This document shows, piece by piece, positions 18,296-25,661 of a DNA stretch of 64,000 nucleotides (positions within the stretch are counted from its first letter, which is position 1; the number at the start of each line of letters is the position of its first letter). A program made the position numbers and the translations under genes. The stretch comes from a virus. The DNA lies in the IMG/VR virus record IMGVR_UViG_3300032397_000008, positions 1-64,000 of that record. One strand, 5' to 3'. The notes beneath the pieces were generated by a model that saw only the letters and a program-made list of their open reading frames with translations, ran no database searches and had not been told where the DNA came from.

Positions 18296-19588
18296 ATGGC
18301 AAAATCCATTGCAATGCAGTTGCTAGAAATGCCGATGGATACGGGTGAGTATCCGAATTTGATGCCGCCCGATAAACAGACTCGGTTGCGTTCTGGACAG
18401 CACCCGTACGGTAAGCACCCAGGGATGCCTGACCGCCCGGAACCCCCGTCTGTGAACTACTCTGAGTTATTGGCAAGCAAGCAGTACAGGGACTCTTTCG
18501 GCAAGCTGGCACAATACTATCAGCGCGTCACCAATCGTCCACTTAGATTTCCAAATGATCTACCGCATGCGATTCAGATGGCGTTGCGGTCAGTTGGCAC
18601 GATCAAAGAGTTGGAACGTTCTCATCGTCCTCAACTTGCACAGACTGCGATCAATCTGGTGCTGGATATGCCAGCGTTTCGTCTTTTTCGAGCGCCATAT
18701 GAGAGCGGTGAGATCGCTATCGAAGCACGTATCGTTGATAAGGTTGATTTAAGTGGGGCTCAGATGGGTAAGATGTTACCACCCGAGGAGGAGGAGGAAG
18801 AACAGAGCGAGGACTCAGAGACTCAGAAGCGCCTCATGATCAATGCTTTCGTGCAAGGTGCTGCACTCGCAAACAACTACTCTTTTCATATGGTTCAAGA
18901 CCAGCTGAACCAGATTGATCCTACCTTGGTGAATTTGTATGGGTTCCTTATGGCGTTTAGTGAAATTGGTTATTTGATTGCCCCCGAGGGTGCTGACGAG
19001 CAGGCGGCCAGCATGGAAGGTGAGCAGCAAGCGGGCGTGGCCCGTGTGGTTTGGGATGAAGAGAACAATCGTCCAAAGATCATTGCCCAAGGCACTACGT
19101 TCCCGTTCCTGGTGCAGGAATTAAGCAAAGGGCTTATGGAACTTGTGTCACGCAAAGGGCTTCCATCTGATCAAGAGAAGATGAAGGGTGCGATCGAGAA
19201 GGCAGACTTGGTTACTAATGAGACCTGGGCAATGATCTTGGGTCGTCGGATATGGATGGATTTCGTAGAACAGGTAGGGGATGAAGATGAGCTGACGATG
19301 AACTTGTATGACAAGATCATCCAGATGGAACCTGACGAGTATCACGCCACTATTAAGACGCTTCTTGCCGGTGGATCCCAAGCTGGTGAATTGATGCAGC
19401 AGATGGTCCATGAGATTAAGGTAGACATGGAGCTAGAGGATTCTGACGAGTTCAAGCGGTCTGAGAGCGGAGGAGAGCCTGAAGGTCCTGAGTTCGGTGG
19501 TCCGTCTGAGTTCGAACCTCCTGATCCGGAAGCCTGGAGAGGTGGCGAGTCTGTTAAGAAAACGGTCGATGATCTGCTTAATGGCTAG
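18296..19588 (+). CDS. Unknown phage protein, possibly structural
   Basis: 430 residues without a recognised domain. The N-terminal ~50 residues are Pro/Met-rich. An acidic run (PPEEEEEEQSEDSE) lies near residue 165, and the C-terminus is acidic and proline-rich. The central part is helical with alternating hydrophobics. Its position after two small genes of one transcription unit and its size would suit a virion or internal protein. It converges on the next gene with a 4-bp overlap. Confidence 0.5.
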   Translation: MAKSIAMQLLEMPMDTGEYPNLMPPDKQTRLRSGQHPYGKHPGMPDRPEPPSVNYSELLASKQYRDSFGKLAQYYQRVTNRPLRFPNDLPHAIQMALRSVGTIKELERSHRPQLAQTAINLVLDMPAFRLFRAPYESGEIAIEARIVDKVDLSGAQMGKMLPPEEEEEEQSEDSETQKRLMINAFVQGAALANNYSFHMVQDQLNQIDPTLVNLYGFLMAFSEIGYLIAPEGADEQAASMEGEQQAGVARVVWDEENNRPKIIAQGTTFPFLVQELSKGLMELVSRKGLPSDQEKMKGAIEKADLVTNETWAMILGRRIWMDFVEQVGDEDELTMNLYDKIIQMEPDEYHATIKTLLAGGSQAGELMQQMVHEIKVDMELEDSDEFKRSESGGEPEGPEFGGPSEFEPPDPEAWRGGESVKKTVDDLLNG

Positions 19589-20076
19589 ACCTTTACGCCA
19601 ATTTCTTTTAGACAGTTGTCACACCGGTAGAAGACGATCTTGATGGGTTCATCAGGCGTTCCTGCTTCCTGTTCTCTTACCGGATGTCCCATCACTTCAG
19701 CTCCGCAGTGATAGCATTTTTTTCCGCTGATCTGCGGTCGGGGCACCCTGGGCGTTGGTTTGACTACTGGTGCCGGAACTGGAACGAACTGTGGGATGGC
19801 AGGGGCTGGGGGTGCCGGAACTGGAACGAACTGCGGGACGGTAGGGGATGCTGGTTCTTCGTGGGGAACGAATTGTTGAGGACCCAGAACAGCGATCGGT
19901 TCGGCTTTATTTACCGATTGTGTGCTAGATGTAGACGTTGTGATGACCGGTTTGGGTTTTGACCAGAAATTCCAGGCAATTATCCACCCAGTTGCCAGCG
20001 TTACTGTGAACATAAGCGATTGAATGACAAAGAGTAACGTCAATATAGTGAGTAGCAGCAGAAGGTTGTCGTTCAT
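19585..20076 (-). CDS. Membrane-anchored protein with C-terminal zinc ribbon
   Basis: 164 residues from the ATG at 20076. A hydrophobic segment at residues ~4-34 forms one membrane anchor. A proline/valine repeat linker follows, in which PQFVPVPAP occurs twice, and then a CxxC...CxxC zinc ribbon (KCYHCGAE ... YRCDNCL). The longer frame to 20196 begins upstream of the promoter-like region and reads poorly as a membrane protein N-terminus. Function unknown; a membrane tether for a nucleic-acid or protein partner is plausible. Confidence 0.55.
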   Translation of the reverse strand: MNDNLLLLLTILTLLFVIQSLMFTVTLATGWIIAWNFWSKPKPVITTSTSSTQSVNKAEPIAVLGPQQFVPHEEPASPTVPQFVPVPAPPAPAIPQFVPVPAPVVKPTPRVPRPQISGKKCYHCGAEVMGHPVREQEAGTPDEPIKIVFYRCDNCLKEIGVKV

Positions 20077-20104
20077 ATGGGCGATTTTGTTCTTGCGTTT
20101 GGCA

Positions 20105-20141
20105 TTTGTTTCAGTTACCGTTCTACAAGTAAGAACAGAAT
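20105..20141. promoter_or_regulatory. GTTCT/AGAAC inverted-repeat promoter element
   Basis: The sequence GTTCTACAAGTAAGAAC forms GTTCT and AGAAC arms around a 7-bp centre and ends just before GAATATG, the start of a small reading frame at 20142. The same arrangement occurs at 48583-48600 and in related form at 12879-12899, so this is a recurring phage element. Confidence 0.5.
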
Positions 20142-20365
20142 ATGAACCGGAAAGACACAACGAACTACAGCCACGGTGACAAAGTCCGCAAGCCAACCAC
20201 TTGGTCTTGCGAGGCAGGCCCCTTCACAGTCGCAATCACTTGTGGGCACATTCACTATCGTCTGAGGTTAACAAAGCTCAGCACAAGGATATTGGGCGAG
20301 TCCGGGAACAGTTAGCGGAGTGGACGGCAGCAATTGAGAATGCAGGCCATGAATTTCAAAGTTAA
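20142..20365 (+). pseudogene. Small gene broken by a one-base frameshift
   Basis: An ATG at 20142 with a promoter-like motif opens a frame that reads 40 plausible residues to HYR (20261), then becomes low-quality and stops at TAG. The overlapping frame from 20261 reads a well-formed helical tail (SEVNKAQHKDIGRVREQLAE and onward) to TAA at 20363-20365. Adding one base at 20261 would give a continuous 73-residue protein. This could be a real pseudogene, a sequencing error or a programmed -1 shift; there is no obvious slippery heptamer. Confidence 0.5.
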
Positions 20366-20975
20366 GTTGTATTCGTTTGTAAAGCGTTGCTTCATGTTTT
20401 TCGTACTCCTATGCGCCTCCAGGAGTAAGCGGAGGCAACTGAAGAAGACACGTTCGATTGTCAAGCGTTACGTTAAGGATCACCCCGATGTAATGGATGG
20501 GGTGATGAAAGCATACTACGCTTATCACGCTCCTCATTTTCGGTTAGTGTTCAGTGGACATAATTTTTTGGGGTGTTTTCGCACGTCAAAATGTGCATGG
20601 TGCGGACGAAGCCGTGAAATGGTGCGTCATGATAATTTGCCGGCTCAGTGCCTGCACAGACCAATCAGTGCCGATCGACCAATCGTGGATGTAGTCTTGG
20701 AGGAAGAACAAAAAAGTTATGTTCTTTTGGAACGTGCTGGGAAGGATGTTCCAAAACTGATTGCTAAAATGGGTATGAGCGGTGAAACACTGGCCGTGCT
20801 GCACCACACGCATGGGTATGATCCCGATATGGTGGCATTGGCTTTGGACATGCTACACTCAGAATCGACGGTTAATATTCACTCGTTAATGCCTGAGTAT
20901 GAACTAGCAATGAACCGAGAACGGGCACGATCAAAGGCGGTTCATCGAGAAACTGTAGTCATTGCACAAATATGA
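20349..20975 (+). CDS. Unknown protein with cysteine cluster
   Basis: 209 residues. The ATG at 20349 (MNFKVKLYSF) is preferred over 20340 because it resembles the start of the following ligase (MNFKAKIEQL). A hydrophobic/basic N-terminus is followed by CAWCGRSRE and an HDNLPAQCLH segment that could hold zinc, then helical sequence. It joins the ligase by an ATGA overlap, so it may be a DNA-metabolism accessory. Confidence 0.45.
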   Translation: MNFKVKLYSFVKRCFMFFVLLCASRSKRRQLKKTRSIVKRYVKDHPDVMDGVMKAYYAYHAPHFRLVFSGHNFLGCFRTSKCAWCGRSREMVRHDNLPAQCLHRPISADRPIVDVVLEEEQKSYVLLERAGKDVPKLIAKMGMSGETLAVLHHTHGYDPDMVALALDMLHSESTVNIHSLMPEYELAMNRERARSKAVHRETVVIAQI

Positions 20976-22969
20976 ACTTCAAAGCGAAGATCGAACAACT
21001 TCGGGCGGAGATTACCCGGCACGGCCGTCTCTATTACAACCAACAACCCGAAATCAGCGACGCCGATTATGACGTAAAGTTCAAGGAGTTGGGGGATCTT
21101 GAACGTCGGTTTCCTGAGTATGACGATCCGAACTCCCCCACGGCACGAGTTGGCAGTCAGGTAGAGAGCGATTTCTCCCAAGGACGGCACAATCATAAAA
21201 TGTTGTCTTTGGACAATACTTATAGCGCCGAGGAGGTTGCTACCTTCTTTGATCAGGATGATAAGCTCAAGGTGGTTGTGGCCGGAGAACCGAAGTTCGA
21301 TGGGTGTTCCCTGGCACTTCACTATCGGGGTGGTCAGTTGGTACAGGCGATTACCCGAGGAGACGGATCAGTCGGTGAAGACGTGACACGCAGCGCCAGG
21401 ACCATCAGGAGTATTCCGCTTGTTTTGCACCAACCTATTGACTTGGAGGTGCGAGGAGAGGTTGTCATGCAATTTTCGGTCTTCGCGGCATTGAATGCGG
21501 AGCTGGAGAAACAGGGCGAAGATTTGTTTGCCAACCCACGCAACGCCGCCTCGGGCACGCTTAAGCAGAAAGATTCTCGGGTGGTTGCAAAGCGCAACCT
21601 TACGTTTATTGCTTATAGCTTGATCTCCGGTCACGTCCATAGAACTCATGGCGACGCCATCTATAGCTTGCGGGAGATTGGATTCGTCACACCTATGAAC
21701 GTGCCCGCTGTCAATGGACATAAGATTGAGGCGCTGTTTCTAGTTGAGGCGGATGCCATGTCCATCGGTCACGTGATCGAACGTTTCTCTGAATTGCGAG
21801 ACAACTTCGACTTTCCTATCGATGGTGTCGTTTTCAAGATCAACGATATTCAACTTCAGACCGAATTAGGCGATGGAACGCGTGCTCCTAAATGGGCAAC
21901 AGCTTACAAGTATCCGCCGGAGCGTAAGATAACCCAGCTTCTTGATATTGAGGTTAGCGTGGGCCGTCATGGCACGATCACACCGGTTGCAATCCTCGCC
22001 CCAGTTCAACTTTCCGGTGTCACAGTGACCCGTGCAAGTCTGTGCAATCAGAACGAAGTTGATCGTTTGGGGATTGCCATCGGGGACGATGTTTATGTGG
22101 AACGGAGCGCTGACGTTATCCCAAAACTAATGGGTATAGCAAAAAAGAACACGGTGCAAACATGGCATCTGCCAGAGCAGTGTCCTTGCTGCAATACCAG
22201 GCTGTTGCGGGCTCAGGGCATGGTTGCTTACAAGTGTCCGAATCACTATTGCAAGGACCAGATTCGCCAGCGCCTGGAGCATGCATGCAGCAGGTCCGCA
22301 TTGTACATCGACGGTGTTGGACCGGTGTTCATCGCCATGCTGATTCATCAAGGGGTAACCGACCTGTTGGGTCTTATGACGGTCGAGGTTGATGAGACGT
22401 CTGCCGCTAAGCGAAAGTTTGTCAAAGAGCGTAAGAAGGCGTTTCAGGCTCCATTGTGGCGTAAGCTGTATGCTTTGGGGATTGAGGGCGTAGGAAAATC
22501 CAAGTGTCAGGACTTGGTCTCACGGTGGAAATCTTTAGGTGAAATTGTAGACAACTTTGAGGAAGCCGAAACGGTGGTGCTCGGAGAAGTCCACGCTGCT
22601 AGTGTCGCTGATTTCCTACAGGAAAACGTGAGCCTGATCGAAGGATTGGAGAAGGCGGGATTTCATTTTGAGGAGGATAAGCAGAATATCGGACCGTTGT
22701 CGGGTAAGACGTTCGTCATCACGGGAACGCTTATGAGCGGTAAGCGGGATGACGTGATCCGCAAGATCGAGGCGGCCGGCGGCCGGGTTAGCAGTAGCGT
22801 GACGAAGAAGGTACAGTATCTGGTGTGCGGCATAGAGGGCGGTGCCAACAAGGCCGCTGCGGCGCAGAAGCTAGGTACTACAGTCATAAGCGAAGAGCGG
22901 CTTTATGCTCTTCTCGGGGAGGAAATGACACTTGTTAACAATTCTCTGGGAGAAGGCGGAGGATTGTAG
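20972..22969 (+). CDS. ligA: NAD-dependent DNA ligase
   Basis: 665 residues, the full length of bacterial LigA. In order: an Ia-like NAD-binding region (HGRLYYNQQPEISDADYD), the adenylation domain with the catalytic lysine in EPKFDGCSLAL (near residue 112), an OB-fold region (SVGRHGTITPVAIL), a Cys4 zinc finger (CPCCN ... CPNHYC), helix-hairpin-helix repeats and a C-terminal BRCT domain (SGKTFVITGTLMSGKRDD). It seals nicks in phage DNA replication and repair using NAD+. It is coupled to the upstream gene by ATGA. Most phages use ATP ligases, so an intact LigA is notable. Confidence 0.95.
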   Translation: MNFKAKIEQLRAEITRHGRLYYNQQPEISDADYDVKFKELGDLERRFPEYDDPNSPTARVGSQVESDFSQGRHNHKMLSLDNTYSAEEVATFFDQDDKLKVVVAGEPKFDGCSLALHYRGGQLVQAITRGDGSVGEDVTRSARTIRSIPLVLHQPIDLEVRGEVVMQFSVFAALNAELEKQGEDLFANPRNAASGTLKQKDSRVVAKRNLTFIAYSLISGHVHRTHGDAIYSLREIGFVTPMNVPAVNGHKIEALFLVEADAMSIGHVIERFSELRDNFDFPIDGVVFKINDIQLQTELGDGTRAPKWATAYKYPPERKITQLLDIEVSVGRHGTITPVAILAPVQLSGVTVTRASLCNQNEVDRLGIAIGDDVYVERSADVIPKLMGIAKKNTVQTWHLPEQCPCCNTRLLRAQGMVAYKCPNHYCKDQIRQRLEHACSRSALYIDGVGPVFIAMLIHQGVTDLLGLMTVEVDETSAAKRKFVKERKKAFQAPLWRKLYALGIEGVGKSKCQDLVSRWKSLGEIVDNFEEAETVVLGEVHAASVADFLQENVSLIEGLEKAGFHFEEDKQNIGPLSGKTFVITGTLMSGKRDDVIRKIEAAGGRVSSSVTKKVQYLVCGIEGGANKAAAAQKLGTTVISEERLYALLGEEMTLVNNSLGEGGGL

Positions 22970-22972
22970 ACA

Positions 22973-23007
22973 ATTGACTCATATTCGCTAACGTCTGATT
23001 ATCATAT
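22973..23007 (+). promoter_or_regulatory. Sigma70-like promoter before the translation-RNA region
   Basis: TTGACT, a 17-bp spacer and GATTAT form a host-type promoter a few bases after the ligase stop, followed by CATATAGTTATG, which resembles the phage TAGTTA motif. It would start a transcript near 23010 that enters the leader with alternative hairpins. Confidence 0.5.
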
Positions 23008-23296
23008 AGTTATGAAGCAAATAATTTCTTGTAACTCGTGCTTGACTTCTCGGTTCTATAGGAGTATCGTCAGAATAGTCAGAGGCAAGGTGATTTGGCG
23101 ATAGTTAGAATGGAAATGCGACAACACTGGACAAGTCAGTATAGGTTGGAGACGCTGAAATCAGCGATGATCCCGACCTTTTGTACCCATAAAGGGTTAC
23201 CTGTGGTCGCCGATGCAGAAAGAAAAAGTGTGGTGGGATAGGCGACCGAAGAAAAAGATTTCCCCACCACACCGAAAGGTTTGGTGGGTTTTTTGT
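23008..23296 (+). ncRNA. Structured leader RNA with competing hairpins (candidate attenuator)
   Basis: GGTCGCC (23205-23211) pairs with GGCGACC (23241-23247). GTGTGGTGGG (23228-23237) pairs perfectly with CCCACCACAC (23263-23272), an interleaved order that would make a pseudoknot. The same 3' segment can instead pair with TGGTGGG (23282-23288) to make a terminator. Such mutually exclusive pairings are typical of riboswitches and attenuators. A 30-codon frame starts at 23012 (MKQIISCNSC) and could be a leader peptide, but it is weak. No known riboswitch class is recognised. Confidence 0.5.
23263..23296 (+). terminator. Intrinsic terminator with GAAA tetraloop
   Basis: CCCACCA, one mismatch, ACC, a GAAA loop, GGT, one mismatch and TGGTGGG are followed by six T residues. 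Stem and U-tract are those of a rho-independent terminator. It can be disrupted by the upstream segment 23228-23237. Confidence 0.8.
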
Positions 23297-23815
23297 TGGT
23301 TGGAGTTAGAAAGTCTCGGGTAGGAAAACCGCCGAGCGGCAGAGACAAAACTGCGACGGTAGAGGCAGAGCGTGAAAGCGCAGAGCCGGTGGCAGATCAG
23401 GGGCAGCCCGTGTGGTCTGACATCACCAACCTTAGGTCAAGCGTATTCAGATGCGCTTCACGATAGAAAGTGCGTTCTTGGGAAGAGAGACGGGTCAGAC
23501 GTTTCTTCGACAGTTTCTCTTCCTTCAATTTTAATGGAAAGGTGGTAGGCTTAGAAGCAGCCAGCCATAAGAGTGACTCGTCCTTCTCTCACGAACCTGT
23601 CAAGAATCAACTTGCCAGATGACCCCGAAGTCCGAATACAAGGGAATCCTTCCAACCTCAGCAATGAGGCCATAGGGCCTTTGCGGAAGGGATGAAAGCG
23701 TGGAGCAGCCCGTCAAGCCGGGCGAGGGCTACCGAGTAAGAAGCGGCGGGATACATGACGGTATTCCGGTCTTTAGCGTAACAGCACGCCTTTCCGTTAT
23801 TTTTAACATTAGTTT
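23297..23815 (+). ncRNA. Large unidentified structured RNA (GOLLD/ROOL-like position)
   Basis: About 500 bases without a convincing gene but dense in strong hairpins: GTCTC/GAGAC; an 8-bp stem AAGCGTAT/ATGCGCTT with a TCAG loop; an 11-bp stem around 23499-23525; CCTCA-GCAA-TGAGG with a GNRA loop; GGGATAC/GTATTCC. Large ornate RNAs (GOLLD, ROOL) occur in phages beside tRNA arrays and fit this size and place, but no family-specific motif could be confirmed. A 16-base match to the 23S rRNA GTPase-centre hairpin lies at 23548-23563. Confidence 0.5.
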
Positions 23816-23817
23816 TT

Positions 23818-23891
23818 GCGGGTGTGGTTTAATAGTAGAATGTGGCCTTGCCGAGGCTAAGACGAGGGAGCATAACCCTTCACCCGCTCCA
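23818..23891 (+). tRNA. tRNA-Gly(GCC)
   Basis: Acceptor GCGGGTG/CACCCGC with U73 and encoded CCA. Anticodon loop TTGCCGA. D-loop AATAGTA with A-G at 18-19, T-loop AGCATAA with G55-C56. First tRNA of the array. Confidence 0.85.
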
Positions 23892-23907
23892 TTTTGCGGC
23901 AATTCGT

Positions 23908-23981
23908 GGTGTCATCGTTTAGTGGCAGGACATAACTCTGGCAGAGTTGAGACGGGAGTCCGATTCTCCTTGATTCCACCA
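23908..23981 (+). tRNA. tRNA-Ala(GGC), elbow exception
   Basis: Acceptor GGTGTCA/TGATTCC has one T-T mismatch at 3:70 and one wobble pair. Anticodon loop CTGGCAG. D-loop AGTGGCA keeps GG, and the T-loop is TCCGATT, so G18-C55 and G19-C56 could pair. It lacks G3-U70, so the charging identity is less sure. Confidence 0.65.
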
Positions 23982-24015
23982 ATTTCTCAACCACCCTATC
24001 TTTTGTACCGATCGT

Positions 24016-24066
24016 GCATCAGCAGTAAAATGTATACACGTTCTCGTGTATGTGCTGTTAAGATGC
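24016..24066 (+). ncRNA. Nested hairpin element
   Basis: GCATC (24016-24020) pairs with GATGC (24062-24066), AGCA with TGCT, and TACACG with CGTGTA around a TTCT loop. The layered pairing suggests a structured RNA in the stretch 23982-24229, which also holds an AGGCGT/ACGCCT hairpin and no convincing gene. It may be a diverged tRNA or a further domain of the large RNA upstream. Confidence 0.4.
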
Positions 24067-24192
24067 GTTGTTTCTTTGACAGTCTATTAGGCGTCCGACA
24101 CGCCTAGCACGGGGTCAACACATCCTCGTCTGGATGGAGTGCTCGTGGAACGCTGCTAAAAGCGGTCAGGATAAACCACTTAGGTGGGCAGC

Positions 24193-24216
24193 CCTGACAG
24201 TCACTAATCGGTCAGT
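24193..24216. repeat. 24-bp inverted repeat, left copy
   Basis: These 24 bases are the exact reverse complement of 41713-41736. Similarity continues imperfectly for about 14 more bases on one side. The two copies flank almost the whole tRNA region. Confidence 0.75.
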
Positions 24217-24229
24217 AAAGGACTTCGGG

Positions 24230-24313
24230 GGGCACGTGGTTCAACCAGAATAGCAGATGGTCCAGCTTCAAAACCTGGCAGCCTTAAAGGTGCAAGTCCT
24301 TTCGTGCCTACCA
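24230..24313 (+). tRNA. tRNA-Leu(CAA)
   Basis: Acceptor GGGCACG/CGTGCCT (G1-U72), A73, CCA. Anticodon loop TTCAAAA with a C-C mismatch closing the stem. D-loop GAATAGCAGA is closed by CCA/TGG, about eight bases after the acceptor. Variable region of only 7 nt; T-loop TGCAAGT. Confidence 0.8.
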
Positions 24314-24341
24314 TTTGTAATTGTTCCACGTGAAGAATCAT

Positions 24342-24416
24342 CAGGTACGTGATGTAAGAGTAGCATCTCAGACTGTGAATCTGACCGTACGGGTGCGAAT
24401 CCCGTCTACCTGACCA
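24342..24416 (+). tRNA. tRNA-His(GTG)
   Basis: Acceptor CAGGTA/TACCTG with an extra U-A pair possible at -1:73. D-stem GATG/CATC, D-loop TAAGAGTAG. Anticodon loop CTGTGAA in a perfect TCAGA/TCTGA stem. T-stem ACGGG/CCCGT, T-loop TGCGAAT. Confidence 0.85.
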
Positions 24417-24424
24417 TTTCAAGC

Positions 24425-24666
24425 CAAAAAGCCAGAACGCTGGCCATGGTAATCAGCCTGTGGCTAGAGGAAGTTCAAGACTGCTCAACTCGTCGATTGG
24501 GAGGGCATTCGTGCCCGTTATCACCACAAGTCCGCAGCAATCCTAAAGCGCCCCAGCATGTGAGTTGTGCGCTACGAGGGCATGGTTGGAGCAGCGGCTA
24601 TTAGCAAGCCGCCAGGTTCGCCTGAGATAAATGTTCTGGATAACAGAATCTTGGCTACCTTTTTGA
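24425..24666 (+). ncRNA. rnpB: RNase P RNA (compact, phage-encoded)
   Basis: The catalytic core aligns with bacterial RNase P RNA. CR-I is AGAGGAAGTTCAAGA, and CR-V is AGATAAATGTTCTGGATAAC followed directly by AGAATCTTGGCTACC. The P4 strands TTCAAGA and TCTTGG pair, replacing the usual CCGGG/CCCGG, so the pairing is conserved while the sequence is not. P5 is TGCTC/GAGCA, a small P3 is AGCC-TGT-GGCT, P18 is CAGG-TTCG-CCTG and P2 is GGTA/TACC. The specificity domain is short, about 110 nt, and the P15-like loop lacks a GGU to bind CCA. It lies between tRNA-His and tRNA-Ala. Ends are approximate. Confidence 0.85.
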
Positions 24667-24675
24667 CTTGATTGT

Positions 24676-24751
24676 GGGGACGTGGCAGACAAGTGATGCA
24701 CCTGGTCCGCAACTAGGTTTAAGCGGGAGCGTTACCCGTCGTTCTCCACCA
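24676..24751 (+). tRNA. tRNA-Ala(CGC), C33
   Basis: Acceptor GGGGACG with CGTTCTC, leaving one extra C before ACCA. Anticodon stem CCTGG/CTAGG, loop TCCGCAA with C at 33. T-stem GCGGG/CCCGT, loop AGCGTTA. If the loop shifted by one base it would read CCG (Arg). Confidence 0.65.
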
Positions 24752-24758
24752 ATTTCAC

Positions 24759-24833
24759 GGGGGATTAGTGATAGTGCCAGCACAACCGGTTTGCACCCGG
24801 TAAGCAGCGGTCGGATTCCGCTATCCTCCACCA
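24759..24833 (+). tRNA. tRNA-Ala(TGC), elbow exception
   Basis: Acceptor GGGGGAT/ATCCTCC includes the G3-U70 alanine determinant; A73, CCA. Anticodon loop TTTGCAC. D-loop carries G-C where 18-19 fall, and the T-loop is TCGGATT, so G18-C55 and C19-G56 could pair. Confidence 0.85.
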
Positions 24834-24839
24834 TTTCAC

Positions 24840-24913
24840 GGGTCGGTAGTGTAACAGTAGCACAGCAGCCTCCAAACCTGCTTGTCAGGGTGCAAATCCT
24901 TGCCGACCTGCCA
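24840..24913 (+). tRNA. tRNA-Trp(CCA)
   Basis: Acceptor GGGTCGG/CCGACCT, G73 as expected for Trp, CCA. D-stem GTG/CAC with loop TAACAGTAG. Anticodon loop CTCCAAA with a C31-C39 mismatch. T-loop TGCAAAT. Confidence 0.85.
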
Positions 24914-24919
24914 CCTTTC

Positions 24920-24994
24920 CGCCCGTTGGCCGATCCGCAAAGGCGGCGGTTTGCAGAACCGCAGAGGCTGGTGCAACTCCAGCACGGGCGTCCA
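24920..24994 (+). tRNA. tRNA-Cys(GCA)
   Basis: Perfect acceptor CGCCCGT/ACGGGCG, U73 as in Cys tRNAs, CCA. Anticodon stem GCGGT/ACCGC, loop TTGCAGA. D-loop GATCCGCAAA offers C18-G19 opposite T-loop TGCAACT (G55-C56). Confidence 0.9.
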
Positions 24995-25016
24995 TTTAGA
25001 ACCACGTAGTTAGGGT

Positions 25017-25652
25017 GTGAGATCACAGGACATCATTGAGGCGATAGTTGGCGATCAACCCGAAATCACCGATTATATCGTAGACATTTCTCGGTGGGCG
25101 GCGCAGACGGAACCCGATGACGAAAACGCTGCTATCGCACTTGCCAACAAGGCGCTGGAAGAATACCGTGTAACGTACGTAACGGGTGACCCTATCGTAT
25201 CTCACGGGGGTAGAGTAGAGGCAGACGGCACTATCAAAATTGCTGTAGACAACGGATTCTACGACTTGGTAAACAGTAAACAGTTTCCAAGTGTGATTCA
25301 GCATGAGTTCGTTCATCAGGAGCAGGTGCGCCACGCTGGCGAAGGCGCTAGTAAGATGGCGGCGAACTCGTACAACCGATGCTTGAACCCTGATGGTTCG
25401 ATTAACATGAAGGAGTACTACTTAATCCCTTACGAGATTATGGCGTATGCTAAATCTGTGGCAGACAGTTTTAAGACGGCGGGTATGAGTAAGGATGAAG
25501 TGTTGAAGATGCTTCGAACGAAAGTGCATCTATGGAAACTTCCATCGGACGTCCAAAAGTTTATTTATCCTTACTATTCCAGGCGCAAGAAGCATCCAGA
25601 CGTGTGGCACAAGTTTCTTCGTTACACGATTGACTATGTTCGGAATTGGTAA
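25017..25652 (+). CDS. HExxH metalloprotease-like protein
   Basis: 211 residues from a GTG start that directly follows GTAGTTAGGGT. IQHEFVHQEQ near residue 100 is a zincin HExxH motif, and IPYEIMAYA about 40 residues later could give the third ligand, as in gluzincins. The N-terminus (RSQDIIEAIVGDQ) resembles that of the protein at 26210. Target unknown; phage zincins are often host-directed or act in virion maturation. Confidence 0.6.
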   Translation: MRSQDIIEAIVGDQPEITDYIVDISRWAAQTEPDDENAAIALANKALEEYRVTYVTGDPIVSHGGRVEADGTIKIAVDNGFYDLVNSKQFPSVIQHEFVHQEQVRHAGEGASKMAANSYNRCLNPDGSINMKEYYLIPYEIMAYAKSVADSFKTAGMSKDEVLKMLRTKVHLWKLPSDVQKFIYPYYSRRKKHPDVWHKFLRYTIDYVRNW

Positions 25653-25661
25653 AAATAATGC

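Noticed and set aside
23012-23104. 30-codon frame after the promoter at 22973
   Set aside because: Too short and without a ribosome binding site; mentioned as a possible leader peptide only.
23700-24107. Open frame of 135 codons across the first tRNAs
   Set aside because: It covers tRNA-Gly and tRNA-Ala and part of a structured RNA, with no promoter motif or recognisable protein; the RNA genes explain the sequence.
23297-24229. Group I or group II intron
   Set aside because: The P7-type core sequences of group I and the domain V hairpin of group II could not be found, and no interrupted gene flanks the region.
24655-25026. Minus-strand frame of 123 codons
   Set aside because: It lies wholly over four tRNAs on the other strand; the open frame follows from tRNA composition.
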